Source: an uncultured Fibrobacter sp.
Lineage (GTDB): Bacteria > Fibrobacterota > Fibrobacteria > Fibrobacterales > Fibrobacteraceae
Assembly: GCA_934700345.1 (NCBI GenBank)
Contig: CAKUXP010000008.1
Location: 1-64,000, forward strand
Length of the DNA stretch: 64,000 nucleotides
Direction: 5' to 3'
Below, piece after piece: positions 37,336-45,757 of this stretch (position 1 is the stretch's first letter; each line of letters starts with the position of its first letter). A program made the position numbers and the translations under genes. The notes below the pieces were generated by a model. It made no database searches. It was not told where the DNA came from and saw only the letters and a program-made list of their open reading frames with translations.

Positions 37336-38555
37336 TGTACCGCATCGGACAGTTTTTCCGCATCGCTCTCACGGAATGGAAGACAATGCTCCGCGATCCG
37401 GCCTGTATGCTGATAGTCATCGTAGGCGTCGTACTCTACTCTTTCTACTACCCGTTCCCCTACATCCATAAAGTCGCGAACAAGGCTCCGGTCGCCATTG
37501 TCGATTTAGACCGTTCCGCGATGTCCCGCGAACTGATTCGGATGGCTTCGTCCATGCAGGAGGATTCCGTCATCGCCGTTTACAGCAACGAACGCGATGC
37601 GGAACGCGCCCTAGCAAACGAGGAAATCTACGGTTTCATGAAAATTCCAAAGGGAATGGAAGCGGACCTTCGCAAGGGCAACAACGTATCGGTCGGCGTC
37701 TATACGCACGGAGCGTTCATCCTTCTCTACGGCAATGTCGCAACAGCCTTTGCCACGGCAGCGGGGACCATGGGAGCGACCGTGCAGGTCAAGCGCATCG
37801 TTGCAAGCGGCAAGAATCTCGCCGAAGCGAAAGCTATCCGCGATCCGATTCCCACACGGTTTTTCCGAATGTTCAACCAGTCCGGCGGCTACGGCATCTA
37901 TGCCGTCTCGGCTGTGCTGATGATCATTTTGCAGCAGACATGCCTCATCGGAATCGGCGTCATGGGCGGACCGCGCAAGAACAGACACTTCCGTTTGCTG
38001 AAAGGTTGCGAAGAAACGGAAAACGCTCCGCTGCTTTTGCGCTACTTTGGGCGTTCTACCGCTTTCATCCTGCACTATCTTGCGGCTCTTTTCTTTTACA
38101 AGCTGGTGATTTACCATATTTTCGACTTCCCCGACCGCGGCGACATGTGGCTAGTTCTCGTGTTCGGGATATTCTTCTTTGGCGCGACAGTCAATATGGG
38201 AATGTGGATGGCGCAATTTTTCAAGCACCGCGAAACGGCCCTCCTGTTCTTCGCCTGCGTCCCGATTCTCGTGCTGTTCGTTTCCGGTTTCAGCTGGCCC
38301 CAGGGAAACATGCCGACATGGCTGCGCATTGCCGGAGCGTTCTTCCCTTCGACGTACGCGATTCCCGCCTGGCTAAAGATACAGAACATCGGAGCGTCCT
38401 TTACCGAAGTCGCCCCGAATCTTCTCCGCCTGTTCGAGCAATCCGTCTTCTATCTCGTTCTCGGGCTTTTGCATGCCAAGCGTCACGACCTGCTCCTGCC
38501 GTTTTTCGAAAAGCTTCGCCTCTTGCGAAAGAAGCGGATGGCTGCTAGGAAATAA
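37332..38555 (+). CDS. ABC-2-type transport permease
   Basis: The 407-residue product from ATG 37332 (MMYRIGQFFR) has the same architecture as its upstream partner. An N-terminal helix follows TEWKTMLRDPA, the periplasmic domain contains VAIVDLDRSAMSRELIRMA, and five helices follow. Its start overlaps the previous stop (ATGA), with AAGGAG upstream. The periplasmic domain has the same strand-helix pattern as YhhJ relatives that export drugs or hydrophobic compounds. The cargo is unknown. Confidence 0.82.
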   Translation: MMYRIGQFFRIALTEWKTMLRDPACMLIVIVGVVLYSFYYPFPYIHKVANKAPVAIVDLDRSAMSRELIRMASSMQEDSVIAVYSNERDAERALANEEIYGFMKIPKGMEADLRKGNNVSVGVYTHGAFILLYGNVATAFATAAGTMGATVQVKRIVASGKNLAEAKAIRDPIPTRFFRMFNQSGGYGIYAVSAVLMIILQQTCLIGIGVMGGPRKNRHFRLLKGCEETENAPLLLRYFGRSTAFILHYLAALFFYKLVIYHIFDFPDRGDMWLVLVFGIFFFGATVNMGMWMAQFFKHRETALLFFACVPILVLFVSGFSWPQGNMPTWLRIAGAFFPSTYAIPAWLKIQNIGASFTEVAPNLLRLFEQSVFYLVLGLLHAKRHDLLLPFFEKLRLLRKKRMAARK

Positions 38556-38635
38556 TCGGATCTGTCAGCGACTAACTGCTGAGCGGCCTGTAATTTTGCA
38601 AATCCGACTTCGCCATAAGGGAAAAGATCTTTTTT

Positions 38636-38672
38636 CGAAAAAAAGCCTAGACGTTCGCAGCGTCTAAGCTTT
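38636..38672 (-). terminator. Terminator after yidC
   Basis: On the minus strand AAGC-TAGACG and CGTCTA-GCTT (one unpaired base in each arm) fold around CTGCGAA and are followed by TTTTTTT. It closes the rpmH-rnpA-yidD-yidC operon. Confidence 0.7.
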
Positions 38673-38697
38673 CGATATTCAAACCAAACTTCCAAAA

Positions 38698-40524
38698 CTA
38701 CTTTTTCTTGACGATAACCGCATCCCGGACATTCTTGCCTTTTAGCTTGTCCGAAGCCTCTTCCGCCTCGCGAACACGATTCACAATCGCATACTGACCG
38801 ATGCCCCACAGGTTTGAAATGATCCAGTAGAGAACCAGTCCCGAAGGCATCACCGCGCTAAAAAGGAACATCATCGCGGGCATCATCCAGACCATCATCT
38901 TCTGTTGGGCGGGATCCGTCATCTGCGACATGGACTGTTTCGTCTGGAAATACGTCGTGAAAACCATCACAATCGGAAGAATCGCAAGACCGTCCGGCAT
39001 GATAAACGGAATCGTGATGCCGTTCCAGATCACGTCAGAGCGAGACAGGTCGGAAATCCAACCGACAAACGGTTGCCCGCGAAGCTCGATCGCGCGCCCG
39101 AAGACCATAAAGAGAGCAAAGAAAATCGGCATCTGGATGAGCATCGGGAGGCAGCCGCCCGTGCAGGAAGCCATCGGGTTGATGTGATGCTTCGCGTAAA
39201 GTTCCATGATCGCCGCCTGCTTCTTCTGCGGTTCGGAGCGATACTTGACATTGATTGCATCGATTTCCGGCTTAAGCTTGCTCATTCCTCGCGTCGAGCG
39301 GAGCTGCTTGAGCGTAAGCGGAGTCGTAATCATGCGGACGAGAATCGTTAAAAGGATAATGCCCACGCCGTAGTTCGGAATGATGGAATAGAACGCCTTG
39401 AGAAGCCAAAGCAGGAACCCGCAAAGCGCGACGAACCAGACATCCGCGCCGCACCAAGTCCAGCCGCTCACGATAATCTTTTCAAAGCCCAAGTCAAAAC
39501 TCTTGATTTCGCTCCAGTTGAGCGGGAGCACCATAAAGTCGAACGCAAGCGTGTCATTGTCCTGCATGTAATCGGAAAGGGAAATCCGATAGGTTCCGGG
39601 ATCCTTGCTGTCCGCACCGGCTTCGGTAAAATGTTCCGCATTGAGCGTTGCCTCGGATGCGCTCGGGAACTTGATGACCGCAGCGACATACTTGCGACGC
39701 ATTCCCGCCCAGAGAATTTTCCCGTCCTTCGCGTTGAACGTTTCCTTGCCGCGGATCGATTCGCGTTCCACACTGTACATATCGTTGAAAACGACTTCGC
39801 TAAAGAAATAGGAACCTCCGCCGAAGCTTCTGCCCTTCGGGAAGACTTCCGTTTCCTTCATGCCGCCCTGCCAGAGGATTTCATAATTGTCCGGCTTGAA
39901 TCCCGCGAACGAAACCGTTTGCCCGATAGCGACTCCCGACTTGGTGAATCCGTAACGACGGACAACCTTGTTTCCGTTCGGATCGGCAAATGTAAAAACG
40001 AGCGACGTATCGCCTTTGACAAAAATGGAATCCGGCGTATTCTCCGGAAGGGCGAACAGCTGTCCCGAAAGATCGACGTTATCAATCTTCAGTCCCAGAG
40101 CGCCCCGGGCTGTATCCCCGATAATTTCCGGAAAGTTTCCTGCGGAATCGGGCAGGGCCTTGACGACGATGCTCGAGATTTTTGCGCCGAGATTGTCAAA
40201 GACCACGGTAAAATGTTCATTTTCCACCTTGATTTTCTTGCGGGCAATCGGGGCTACGCCCTTTGCGGATGCAGAATCCGAAATCGCCGAATCCTTTACC
40301 GCCACCTCTTTTTCCTTTGCCGGGGCGAGCGTCGCCGGAGCGAGCATCGATGTGTCCAGTGCGGAAAGTTCCGGCACCGAAAGCGAACTTTTTTTCGCAG
40401 TCGTAGCCTGCTCGGTTCTTGATTTTTCGACAGCTTGCTGCTGGGCGCGATTCGTGGAAATCGTCATCGACCAGATGAAGAGGAGAACCAGGAGAAGGAG
40501 ACCGATTACGGTTGACTTTTTCAT
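38698..40524 (-). CDS. yidC: Membrane protein insertase YidC
   Basis: YidC inserts inner-membrane proteins with or without SecYEG. The 608-residue length and layout are the Gram-negative type: one N-terminal helix (VIGLLLLVLLFIWSM), a large periplasmic beta-sandwich domain (about 90-350), then five conserved helices. These include YGVGIILLTILVRMITTPLTLKQ with the hydrophilic-groove Arg and the IQMPIFFALFMVF segment. Its ATG overlaps the yidD stop. Confidence 0.95.
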   Translation of the reverse strand: MKKSTVIGLLLLVLLFIWSMTISTNRAQQQAVEKSRTEQATTAKKSSLSVPELSALDTSMLAPATLAPAKEKEVAVKDSAISDSASAKGVAPIARKKIKVENEHFTVVFDNLGAKISSIVVKALPDSAGNFPEIIGDTARGALGLKIDNVDLSGQLFALPENTPDSIFVKGDTSLVFTFADPNGNKVVRRYGFTKSGVAIGQTVSFAGFKPDNYEILWQGGMKETEVFPKGRSFGGGSYFFSEVVFNDMYSVERESIRGKETFNAKDGKILWAGMRRKYVAAVIKFPSASEATLNAEHFTEAGADSKDPGTYRISLSDYMQDNDTLAFDFMVLPLNWSEIKSFDLGFEKIIVSGWTWCGADVWFVALCGFLLWLLKAFYSIIPNYGVGIILLTILVRMITTPLTLKQLRSTRGMSKLKPEIDAINVKYRSEPQKKQAAIMELYAKHHINPMASCTGGCLPMLIQMPIFFALFMVFGRAIELRGQPFVGWISDLSRSDVIWNGITIPFIMPDGLAILPIVMVFTTYFQTKQSMSQMTDPAQQKMMVWMMPAMMFLFSAVMPSGLVLYWIISNLWGIGQYAIVNRVREAEEASDKLKGKNVRDAVIVKKK

Positions 40525-40772
40525 ATTCTTTTTTTCTCTTTCTTAGGCGGAACGGGATCGAAGCCTCCCCGGCAAAAGGGATTGCAACGGATTATCCGAA
40601 AAACGGCAAGATAGAAACCTTTGAAGATTCCGTGGATGCGGATAGCCTCGATCGCATACTCGGAACATGTTGGCGAAAACCGGCAAACGCCCCGAAAAAA
40701 ATAGGGATGGATTTTCCGATAGACTCGGATAGGAAAGACAAGCGTTTCTTCCAGGACGCGTCCGAAATTCAT
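40521..40772 (-). CDS. yidD: Membrane protein insertion efficiency factor YidD
   Basis: The 83-residue protein has the family core CRFSPTCSEYAIEAI (30-44) and the three-cysteine block RIIRCNPFCRGGFDPVP. It aids YidC-dependent insertion at the membrane. ATGA overlaps exist on both sides, with rnpA upstream and yidC downstream, as is usual for this operon. Confidence 0.94.
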   Translation of the reverse strand: MNFGRVLEETLVFPIRVYRKIHPYFFRGVCRFSPTCSEYAIEAIRIHGIFKGFYLAVFRIIRCNPFCRGGFDPVPPKKEKKRI

Positions 40773-41107
40773 TGCCAGCCCATCTTTTCGAAAATCTTAA
40801 AAGCCGCCACATGCAAACGCTTCGAAGTCATCTCGCCTTCCTTGTCGTTTACAAAGATCATCGCCCATACGGGAGCGGCAATCGTCGGAGCTTTTTCAAA
40901 GAAAATCGGCCGCAGGATGCGACGGCAACGGTTCCGATAGACTGCGGAGCCGTTCTTCTTTCGCGCCAAAAAACAAAAACGACAAACGCCATCCGGGCTT
41001 TCGATCCATTGCATCGTCAAGGACTTTGCATAGACTCGCCTGCCGTGATGGGCTATTTGTCGATAGTCGGACTCTGAGTTGAGCCGAAAGGAGCGAAGAC
41101 TGGGGAT
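40769..41107 (-). CDS. rnpA: Ribonuclease P protein component, probable ATC start
   Basis: RnpA supports the catalytic RNA that matures tRNA 5' ends. The core RFCFLARKKNGSAVYRNR and RCRRILRPIF matches the family RNR motif. Upstream of the first ordinary start (TTG at 41020) the same frame encodes FRLNSESDYRQIAHHGRRVY, which is the family N-terminus. A stop (TGA) precedes it and no ATG, GTG, TTG or CTG lies between. The best candidate start is ATC at 41107, with AAGG a few bases upstream and just after the rpmH stop, giving 112 residues. Using the TTG would remove a conserved strand and helix. Confidence 0.8.
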   Translation of the reverse strand: MPSLRSFRLNSESDYRQIAHHGRRVYAKSLTMQWIESPDGVCRFCFLARKKNGSAVYRNRCRRILRPIFFEKAPTIAAPVWAMIFVNDKEGEMTSKRLHVAAFKIFEKMGWQ

Positions 41108-41115
41108 ACCTAGCC

Positions 41116-41271
41116 TTACTTCTTGTAGATGGTGTCACTGACCGTGAGACGCTTGCGACCCTTGGCGCGACGGCGACTGAGAACAGCGCGGCCCCAGCGA
41201 TCTTCCATACGGGCGCGGAATCCATGGGTATTGTGACGCTTGCGATTGTGCGGCTGGAATGTTCTTTTCAT
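41116..41271 (-). CDS. rpmH: 50S ribosomal protein L34
   Basis: A 51-residue basic protein, MKRTFQPHNRKRHNTHGF followed by RMEDRWGRAVLSRRRAKGRKRL, with the normal family signature. Slightly extended at the C-terminus (TVSDTIYKK). AAAGG precedes the ATG at 41271. It heads the rpmH-rnpA-yidD-yidC operon. dnaA is not upstream, so the replication-origin neighbourhood often linked to rpmH is absent. Confidence 0.96.
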   Translation of the reverse strand: MKRTFQPHNRKRHNTHGFRARMEDRWGRAVLSRRRAKGRKRLTVSDTIYKK

Positions 41272-41496
41272 AGTTCTAGACCTTTAGGCAACTAAAGCGT
41301 TACCGTTGAAAAACTTTTTGGAGTTCCAAAGATAGTAAAATTTTGGGGATTCACAAGGGAAACACATTTTTCGGGGCGAAAAGGCTAGTCACAAAACGTG
41401 AATAAAATGTGGAAAGAAGTGTTTTTCGTCGGCAGGACGGTCCAGCAGCCATTTTCAACCTCCTGATTTCCAATGTCCGATTATTACATTATATGC

Positions 41497-42165
41497 ATGA
41501 TTCTTTTGACCAATCTCCAAGAAGTCCCCGTCGTGGGAATCCTGCGCGACATCCCCGAAGGCGCCGAAGAAGCCTGTGCAAAAGTTTCCGCGGAATGCGG
41601 ATTGAAAGCCATCGAGGTCACCATGAACACGCCCGCGGCAACACGCATTATCGAAAAGCTCAAAGCCGCGGCCCGACCTTTCCGGATCCAGGTCGGAGCG
41701 GGCACCGTACGCAATCCCGAAGACCTCGAACGCGCCCTTTCGGCGGGGGCGGAATTCATCGTTTCGCCGAATACGGTCAAGGAAGTCATCCAGGAATGCG
41801 CCAAGAAAGGCATTCCGAGCATTCCGGGAGCGCTTTCCCCGACAGAAGTCCAGGCCGCATACGATTTCGGAGCGACCTGCGTCAAGGTTTTCCCCGTGAA
41901 CTGCGTCGGAGGTCCCGCCTACATCAAGGCCTTGCGCGGACCGTTCCGCGATATTCCGCTGCTCGCTTGCGGAGGCGTCTCCACCGAGAACGTCAAGGAG
42001 TTCATCCTCGGCGGCGCAGACCTCGTCGCTTTCGGCGGGAGCATTTTCAAGCCTTCGCTCATGCGGGAAAACGCCTGGGAAAGCATCGCCAGAAAACTAT
42101 CGGGATTCATAGAAAGCGCAAAGGCGGCGCAACGTCAAAAATTCCTTCCGCGGCACACAGATTGA
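41497..42165 (+). CDS. eda: KDPG/KHG aldolase
   Basis: The TIM-barrel aldolase cleaves 2-keto-3-deoxy-6-phosphogluconate or 4-hydroxy-2-oxoglutarate. Visible motifs are IEVTMNTP with the catalytic Glu, QVGAGTV, FIVSPN, and CVKVFP with the Schiff-base Lys, followed by CGGVS. The start used is ATG 41497 (MILLTNLQEVPVVGIL); an upstream ATG at 41473 would add eight residues. No edd gene is nearby, so its pathway is unclear. Its 3' end overlaps mqnA on the other strand by 59 bp. Confidence 0.9.
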   Translation: MILLTNLQEVPVVGILRDIPEGAEEACAKVSAECGLKAIEVTMNTPAATRIIEKLKAAARPFRIQVGAGTVRNPEDLERALSAGAEFIVSPNTVKEVIQECAKKGIPSIPGALSPTEVQAAYDFGATCVKVFPVNCVGGPAYIKALRGPFRDIPLLACGGVSTENVKEFILGGADLVAFGGSIFKPSLMRENAWESIARKLSGFIESAKAAQRQKFLPRHTD

Positions 42166-42916
42166 AGTAGATCCGCAACGAACGCTTGCGTTCTTCCGTA
42201 AACTCGTAATCCAGCGAATCGTAGTAGCCTTTCAGCTCGCCAGCCGTAAACGGAACCGCGTAGCGCCCCGCCCAAAGGGAAAGCGCCCTAGCGGGATTTT
42301 CGCGAAAAGCACCGATCGACTCCTGCACATACGCGAGAAACCGTTTCGTCTTCGGAAGCATCTCGGAAGAAAGCGCCGATCGATGGACGCTCCAGGCACC
42401 AAAGACAAAGGGCAGTCCTTGCCACTCCCGCCAAAGAAGCGCCAGGTCATAGCAAAAAGGCCAATCGCCTTTCGCCTTTTCCAGCAGGGCTTCGTCGCCG
42501 ATGAGAAGCGCGGCGTCGCAACGCATCCGGTCATCGACATATTGCGGACGGATTTTCAGATACTGCGAACAGATTACCCGGAGAAGCGCGATCGACGTTC
42601 CGCTCTGCGTCGTCAGATAGATCCGCTTTTGGGAAAGCTCCTCGATGGGGAAGCGAGAAAAAAGTTCCACCGAATGGACTTCCAGCCGGCAAGACGTACA
42701 GATGTCCGGAGCGAGCACCAAATCATCCGGGGCCTTGGCGTACGCAATCGAAGACGCCGGGGCCAGATGGATTTTTCCGGTCCAGAGCTTTTGATTCAGC
42801 TCGCTAGGCACGCCGTCATCGAAAGAAATTTCGCGGCAAAGCGACCGGTCGCGCAAAAAGAGGTGAAAAAACGGAGCACAGACCAAAAAAGGGATTCTTC
42901 CGACAACCAAGTCCAT
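42107..42916 (-). CDS. mqnA: Chorismate dehydratase MqnA (futalosine pathway)
   Basis: The enzyme dehydrates chorismate as the first step of the futalosine menaquinone pathway. The 269-residue periplasmic-binding-protein fold has VVGRIPFLVCAPFF at the N-terminus, GVPSELNQKLWTGKIHLAPASS, LTTQSGTSIALLRVI, CDAALLIGDEAL and GLPFVFGAW, all in the family order. It points to menaquinone as the respiratory quinone. Other mqn genes are not in the window. Confidence 0.9.
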   Translation of the reverse strand: MDLVVGRIPFLVCAPFFHLFLRDRSLCREISFDDGVPSELNQKLWTGKIHLAPASSIAYAKAPDDLVLAPDICTSCRLEVHSVELFSRFPIEELSQKRIYLTTQSGTSIALLRVICSQYLKIRPQYVDDRMRCDAALLIGDEALLEKAKGDWPFCYDLALLWREWQGLPFVFGAWSVHRSALSSEMLPKTKRFLAYVQESIGAFRENPARALSLWAGRYAVPFTAGELKGYYDSLDYEFTEERKRSLRIYFNLCAAEGIFDVAPPLRFL

Positions 42917-42940
42917 GAGAATAATTTAACTTTTTGTCGT

Positions 42941-43225
42941 ATGGCAAAATTCTATGTGAAAAGAACTCTATTCGGTGAAGATCAAAAAAGCTTGATTTTT
43001 CGTGGTTCCATCCTGGAAGGCGATATCGCCAAGGGAATGAGCATCAAGATTCCCATTACGGACAAGGCGGTCATCGACGTCAAGATAGACGACATCGTCG
43101 AGCTGGAATCCCACGAAAGCCACGAAAAGCGTACGGGCCTAGTCGCCAAGTTTCAGGAAGAACCGGACGCACTCGAAATCGTCGCCGACCTGAACGTCCA
43201 AAACGAAGAGCTGGCTGTCGAATAA
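42941..43225 (+). CDS. Small hypothetical protein, possible beta-barrel
   Basis: A 94-residue protein starting MAKFYVKRTLFGEDQK. The segment IFRGSILEGDIAKGMSIKIPI resembles the start of a translation-factor domain 2 barrel (as in EF-Tu GRIERGIVRVGDEV), and the rest alternates as beta strands with an acidic tail (NVQNEELAVE). It lacks a GTPase domain. It is divergent from mqnA, 24 nt apart. Function is unknown and the barrel resemblance is only suggestive. Confidence 0.65.
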   Translation: MAKFYVKRTLFGEDQKSLIFRGSILEGDIAKGMSIKIPITDKAVIDVKIDDIVELESHESHEKRTGLVAKFQEEPDALEIVADLNVQNEELAVE

Positions 43226-43296
43226 CCCTTGAATCCGGGGAGACGACACCCTTAGGATCGGCTTGATTGCGTACAAGCGAATCCTCTTGGTACAAG

Positions 43297-44919
43297 TTAA
43301 ATTTCAATCAGAAGTCCACAGCGGAGATATATAAAGTCTCCCGTTTTTTTTAGGTTCTGGTAGCCCACGAGGGCAAGCAAGGAAGATTTTCGTCCGAGCT
43401 TCACGTCTAGGCCCCCACCCGCCCGCCAGACCATCTGCGCGTCATCCCCAAAGGAGTATCCCAGATCGAAAGTTCCCACTGGCATCACCAGGCTCCCAAA
43501 CGGAAGATAGATATAGGCGCTGCCGACAAGCGGGAACAGCGAAATGTCGCCAAGCCTTTCGTAGCCGAATCCCACGCCGAGAAAAACCATCTGATCGACC
43601 GGATACCACCAGTGTCCCGAAACGTCCAGATTGAAGTCCGACATTTCCTCTGTCGCATTAAAGGTTCCAACACTCACATCCGCCGTAAACGCTTGAACCG
43701 GTTTAGTAAAAGCGAAAAATCCCAGCACCGCCGCAAGAAAGACGGGAATCATCTTACCCGGTTTCACCGACACGTCGTTTTCGTTACCGCGAACTTCCCG
43801 CTCCCAGCCTCCGCCGTGTTCCTTTTTGAACGACAGCAGGCTCCCCTTGAGCATCGCAAAGTTCATCAGCAGGAAGTAATACGCACTGCTCGAAATTTTG
43901 AACAGCGCGACGATCAAAAAGAGAAGCATCATCCCAAAGGAAACAAAATAGACCGGCTGCATTTTCCACAAAAAGACAATATTCAGGATGAACACGGAAA
44001 GCATAATATACGGCGTAAGCCATCGGAGCAGCTTGTGCGATAAAAAAAGATACGCCAACAGCGGACGGAACGGATTCAATAGGGGAAGATAGGAAAGCAG
44101 ATAGTTGAAATTCGCCCGGCCTATACGGACCTTGCGGCGATATTCCCCATAACCTTCCTTGGAAGTCTGTTCCGTGCCGATTGCACTCGGATCGAACGTG
44201 CAGAAAAATCCTTTTTGCAGGACTTTCTCCGTAATAAAGAAATCGTCCATGACGCTTTTCTCCACAGGCAACTTTGTGAACAACACATTGCGGATCGCAT
44301 ACAGGGCTCCGTTTCCGCCGACCAGCCGGTCGAGGATGCCTTCGAATTTCTTGATTTCGGATTCAAAGTCCCAGTAGCTGCGCTCGCCGGCTCCCAAAGG
44401 ACTGCCGCTCTTGTCCGAGAGAATCAGACGCCCACAGACACACCCGATTTTCGGGTCGGCAAACGGGGAGACCAGCTTCCGGATTACGTTCGGAAAGAGC
44501 ATCGTATTCGCATCGCAAAAGACAAGGATTTCCCCGGAAGCTTCCGATTGCAAACGGTTCAGCATCGCGGCCTTTCCCGCATTTTTCACGGCCCGGACTA
44601 GGTGGATTCCCTTGTCCGCATAGCGTTCGACGATTTCCGCAGTCCTGTCCGAAGATCCATCGTCACCGATCAAGATTTCGAGCAGATCCTTCGGGTAGTC
44701 AAGCTCAAGGAAATTCAGGATTTTCTTTTCGATAACCGCTTCCTCGTTATAGGCGGAAACCAGGACCGAAACCTTCGGGAGCGGCATCTTGAAAGTCCGG
44801 CGGTTTCTCCGCGCGAACAGTTCGCTCAAAAACGGAAGAGTCACCGGAAAAAGGACGTAGCAATGCACGAGCAAAAGCAAAAGTATCCAGAAAACGATTT
44901 CCATCGGCGTAAAAGTCAT
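43297..44919 (-). CDS. Family 2 glycosyltransferase fused to a signal-peptide-bearing beta-barrel domain
   Basis: The continuous frame from ATG 44919 encodes about 540 residues. The N-terminal part is an inner-membrane GT2: a first helix, VSVLVSAYNEE, GDDGSSDRT, DANTM, a GGNGALYAIR loop, MDDFFITEK and GRANFNYLL, then several helices. After a basic stretch there is a second hydrophobic segment, MIPVFLAAVLGFFAFTKPVQA, that looks like a Sec signal with an AxA-like cleavage site. About 130 residues of amphipathic strands follow, resembling a small outer-membrane barrel. No stop separates the two. The internal Met codon is at 43752. The start overlaps the thioredoxin gene stop (ATGA). Confidence 0.8.
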   Translation of the reverse strand: MTFTPMEIVFWILLLLLVHCYVLFPVTLPFLSELFARRNRRTFKMPLPKVSVLVSAYNEEAVIEKKILNFLELDYPKDLLEILIGDDGSSDRTAEIVERYADKGIHLVRAVKNAGKAAMLNRLQSEASGEILVFCDANTMLFPNVIRKLVSPFADPKIGCVCGRLILSDKSGSPLGAGERSYWDFESEIKKFEGILDRLVGGNGALYAIRNVLFTKLPVEKSVMDDFFITEKVLQKGFFCTFDPSAIGTEQTSKEGYGEYRRKVRIGRANFNYLLSYLPLLNPFRPLLAYLFLSHKLLRWLTPYIMLSVFILNIVFLWKMQPVYFVSFGMMLLFLIVALFKISSSAYYFLLMNFAMLKGSLLSFKKEHGGGWEREVRGNENDVSVKPGKMIPVFLAAVLGFFAFTKPVQAFTADVSVGTFNATEEMSDFNLDVSGHWWYPVDQMVFLGVGFGYERLGDISLFPLVGSAYIYLPFGSLVMPVGTFDLGYSFGDDAQMVWRAGGGLDVKLGRKSSLLALVGYQNLKKTGDFIYLRCGLLIEI

Positions 44920-45383
44920 TGGCGAATCCATTCCTCTTCCTTGTTTAAAAACTGCATCAGAAGCATTCTCATTTCGTCGGCAGAAAGCCCCTGCGAATAA
45001 GTCAAGATTGAAAGGCCCTTCGGCGCGACAAGCACATACGAGGGGACAGCCGTCAGCTTCCAGACATCGAAAAAGCAACGCTCGACGGGCATCCTTTTCA
45101 AGTCGCAGTCAATCGTATCCCGGGCCCCCTGGTCAAGACGTACCGGATGAAACCGGGAATTTAAAATACCCGCGACAGACTTATCGCGATAGGTCGTCCG
45201 GTCCATTTCCCGGCACGGCAGGCACCAGTCCGCCACGATATCGACAAAGAGCATCTTGCCGTCGGACTTCGCAGAGGAAAGCGCCTCGGAATAGTCTTCC
45301 CATCGAACCGCGGTCGAATCCGGATCGGCCGACAAATGCGAAAATAAGCCGCAGATAAAAAACATCGGCAAAAAAGCTTTCAT
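44916..45383 (-). CDS. Exported thioredoxin-fold protein
   Basis: The 155-residue protein has a signal peptide (MKAFLPMFFICGLFSHLSA) and a thioredoxin fold with the redox pair CLPC in VADWCLPCREMDRTTY, like the C-terminal domain of DsbD or DUF255-type proteins. A cis-Pro segment AVPSYVLV is visible. It would act as a periplasmic disulfide reductase. ATGA overlaps tie it to the lipoprotein upstream and the glycosyltransferase downstream. Confidence 0.85.
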   Translation of the reverse strand: MKAFLPMFFICGLFSHLSADPDSTAVRWEDYSEALSSAKSDGKMLFVDIVADWCLPCREMDRTTYRDKSVAGILNSRFHPVRLDQGARDTIDCDLKRMPVERCFFDVWKLTAVPSYVLVAPKGLSILTYSQGLSADEMRMLLMQFLNKEEEWIRQ

Positions 45384-45757
45384 CGGCGAACCTTCGCGGG
45401 CTCGCCGCCGTTTGTCCGTGAATTCATCGCCTTAGGCGCTATCGCTTGCGCCTCGATAGCGACAGAATCGACATAGGCGACGACCAAATCCTGGAACGTA
45501 TTCCAGACATCCGGATTTCCCTGAATCCATTTCGCAACGGAATCAAACCTTTGGACCGAATAGCCGTACTTTTCCAAAACGAGAATCCGAGCGGTCCGAC
45601 CGTCGGGAGACGCTTCACCGTATTCGCGTTCCGCGATGCGAAGATCCCCGTACAGATGGACAAATTCCGCAGGCACGGAAACGCTTTCGGTACAGGCACA
45701 GATCGAAAGCGAAAAAAAAACGCAGAGAAGCTTATTCCTTGAAAAGCCCCTCGACAT
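45380..45757 (-). CDS. Small lipoprotein, DUF4296-like
   Basis: The 125-residue protein has a lipoprotein signal LLCVFFSLSICAC (lipobox Cys near residue 22). The segment VPAEFVHLYGDLRIAE, the ILVLEKYGYS block and NPDVWNTFQDLVVAYVDS recall DUF4296 lipoproteins of Bacteroidota; this is from memory and moderate. Its start lies 26 nt inside the ftsY 3' end, so ftsY, this gene, the thioredoxin and the glycosyltransferase form one overlapping operon. Confidence 0.7.
   Translation of the reverse strand: MSRGFSRNKLLCVFFSLSICACTESVSVPAEFVHLYGDLRIAEREYGEASPDGRTARILVLEKYGYSVQRFDSVAKWIQGNPDVWNTFQDLVVAYVDSVAIEAQAIAPKAMNSRTNGGEPAKVRR

Noticed and set aside
40769..41020. An 83-residue reading of rnpA starting at TTG 41020
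   Set aside because: It would drop the conserved RnpA N-terminal strand and helix, which are encoded in frame immediately upstream.
41272..41496. Replication origin next to rpmH
   Set aside because: rpmH often lies near dnaA and oriC, but dnaA is absent and I saw only weak partial matches to DnaA boxes.
42383..42940. N-terminal extension of the 94-residue protein gene across mqnA
   Set aside because: The upstream part of the frame is antisense to conserved mqnA sequence; the ATG at 42941 begins the plausible protein.
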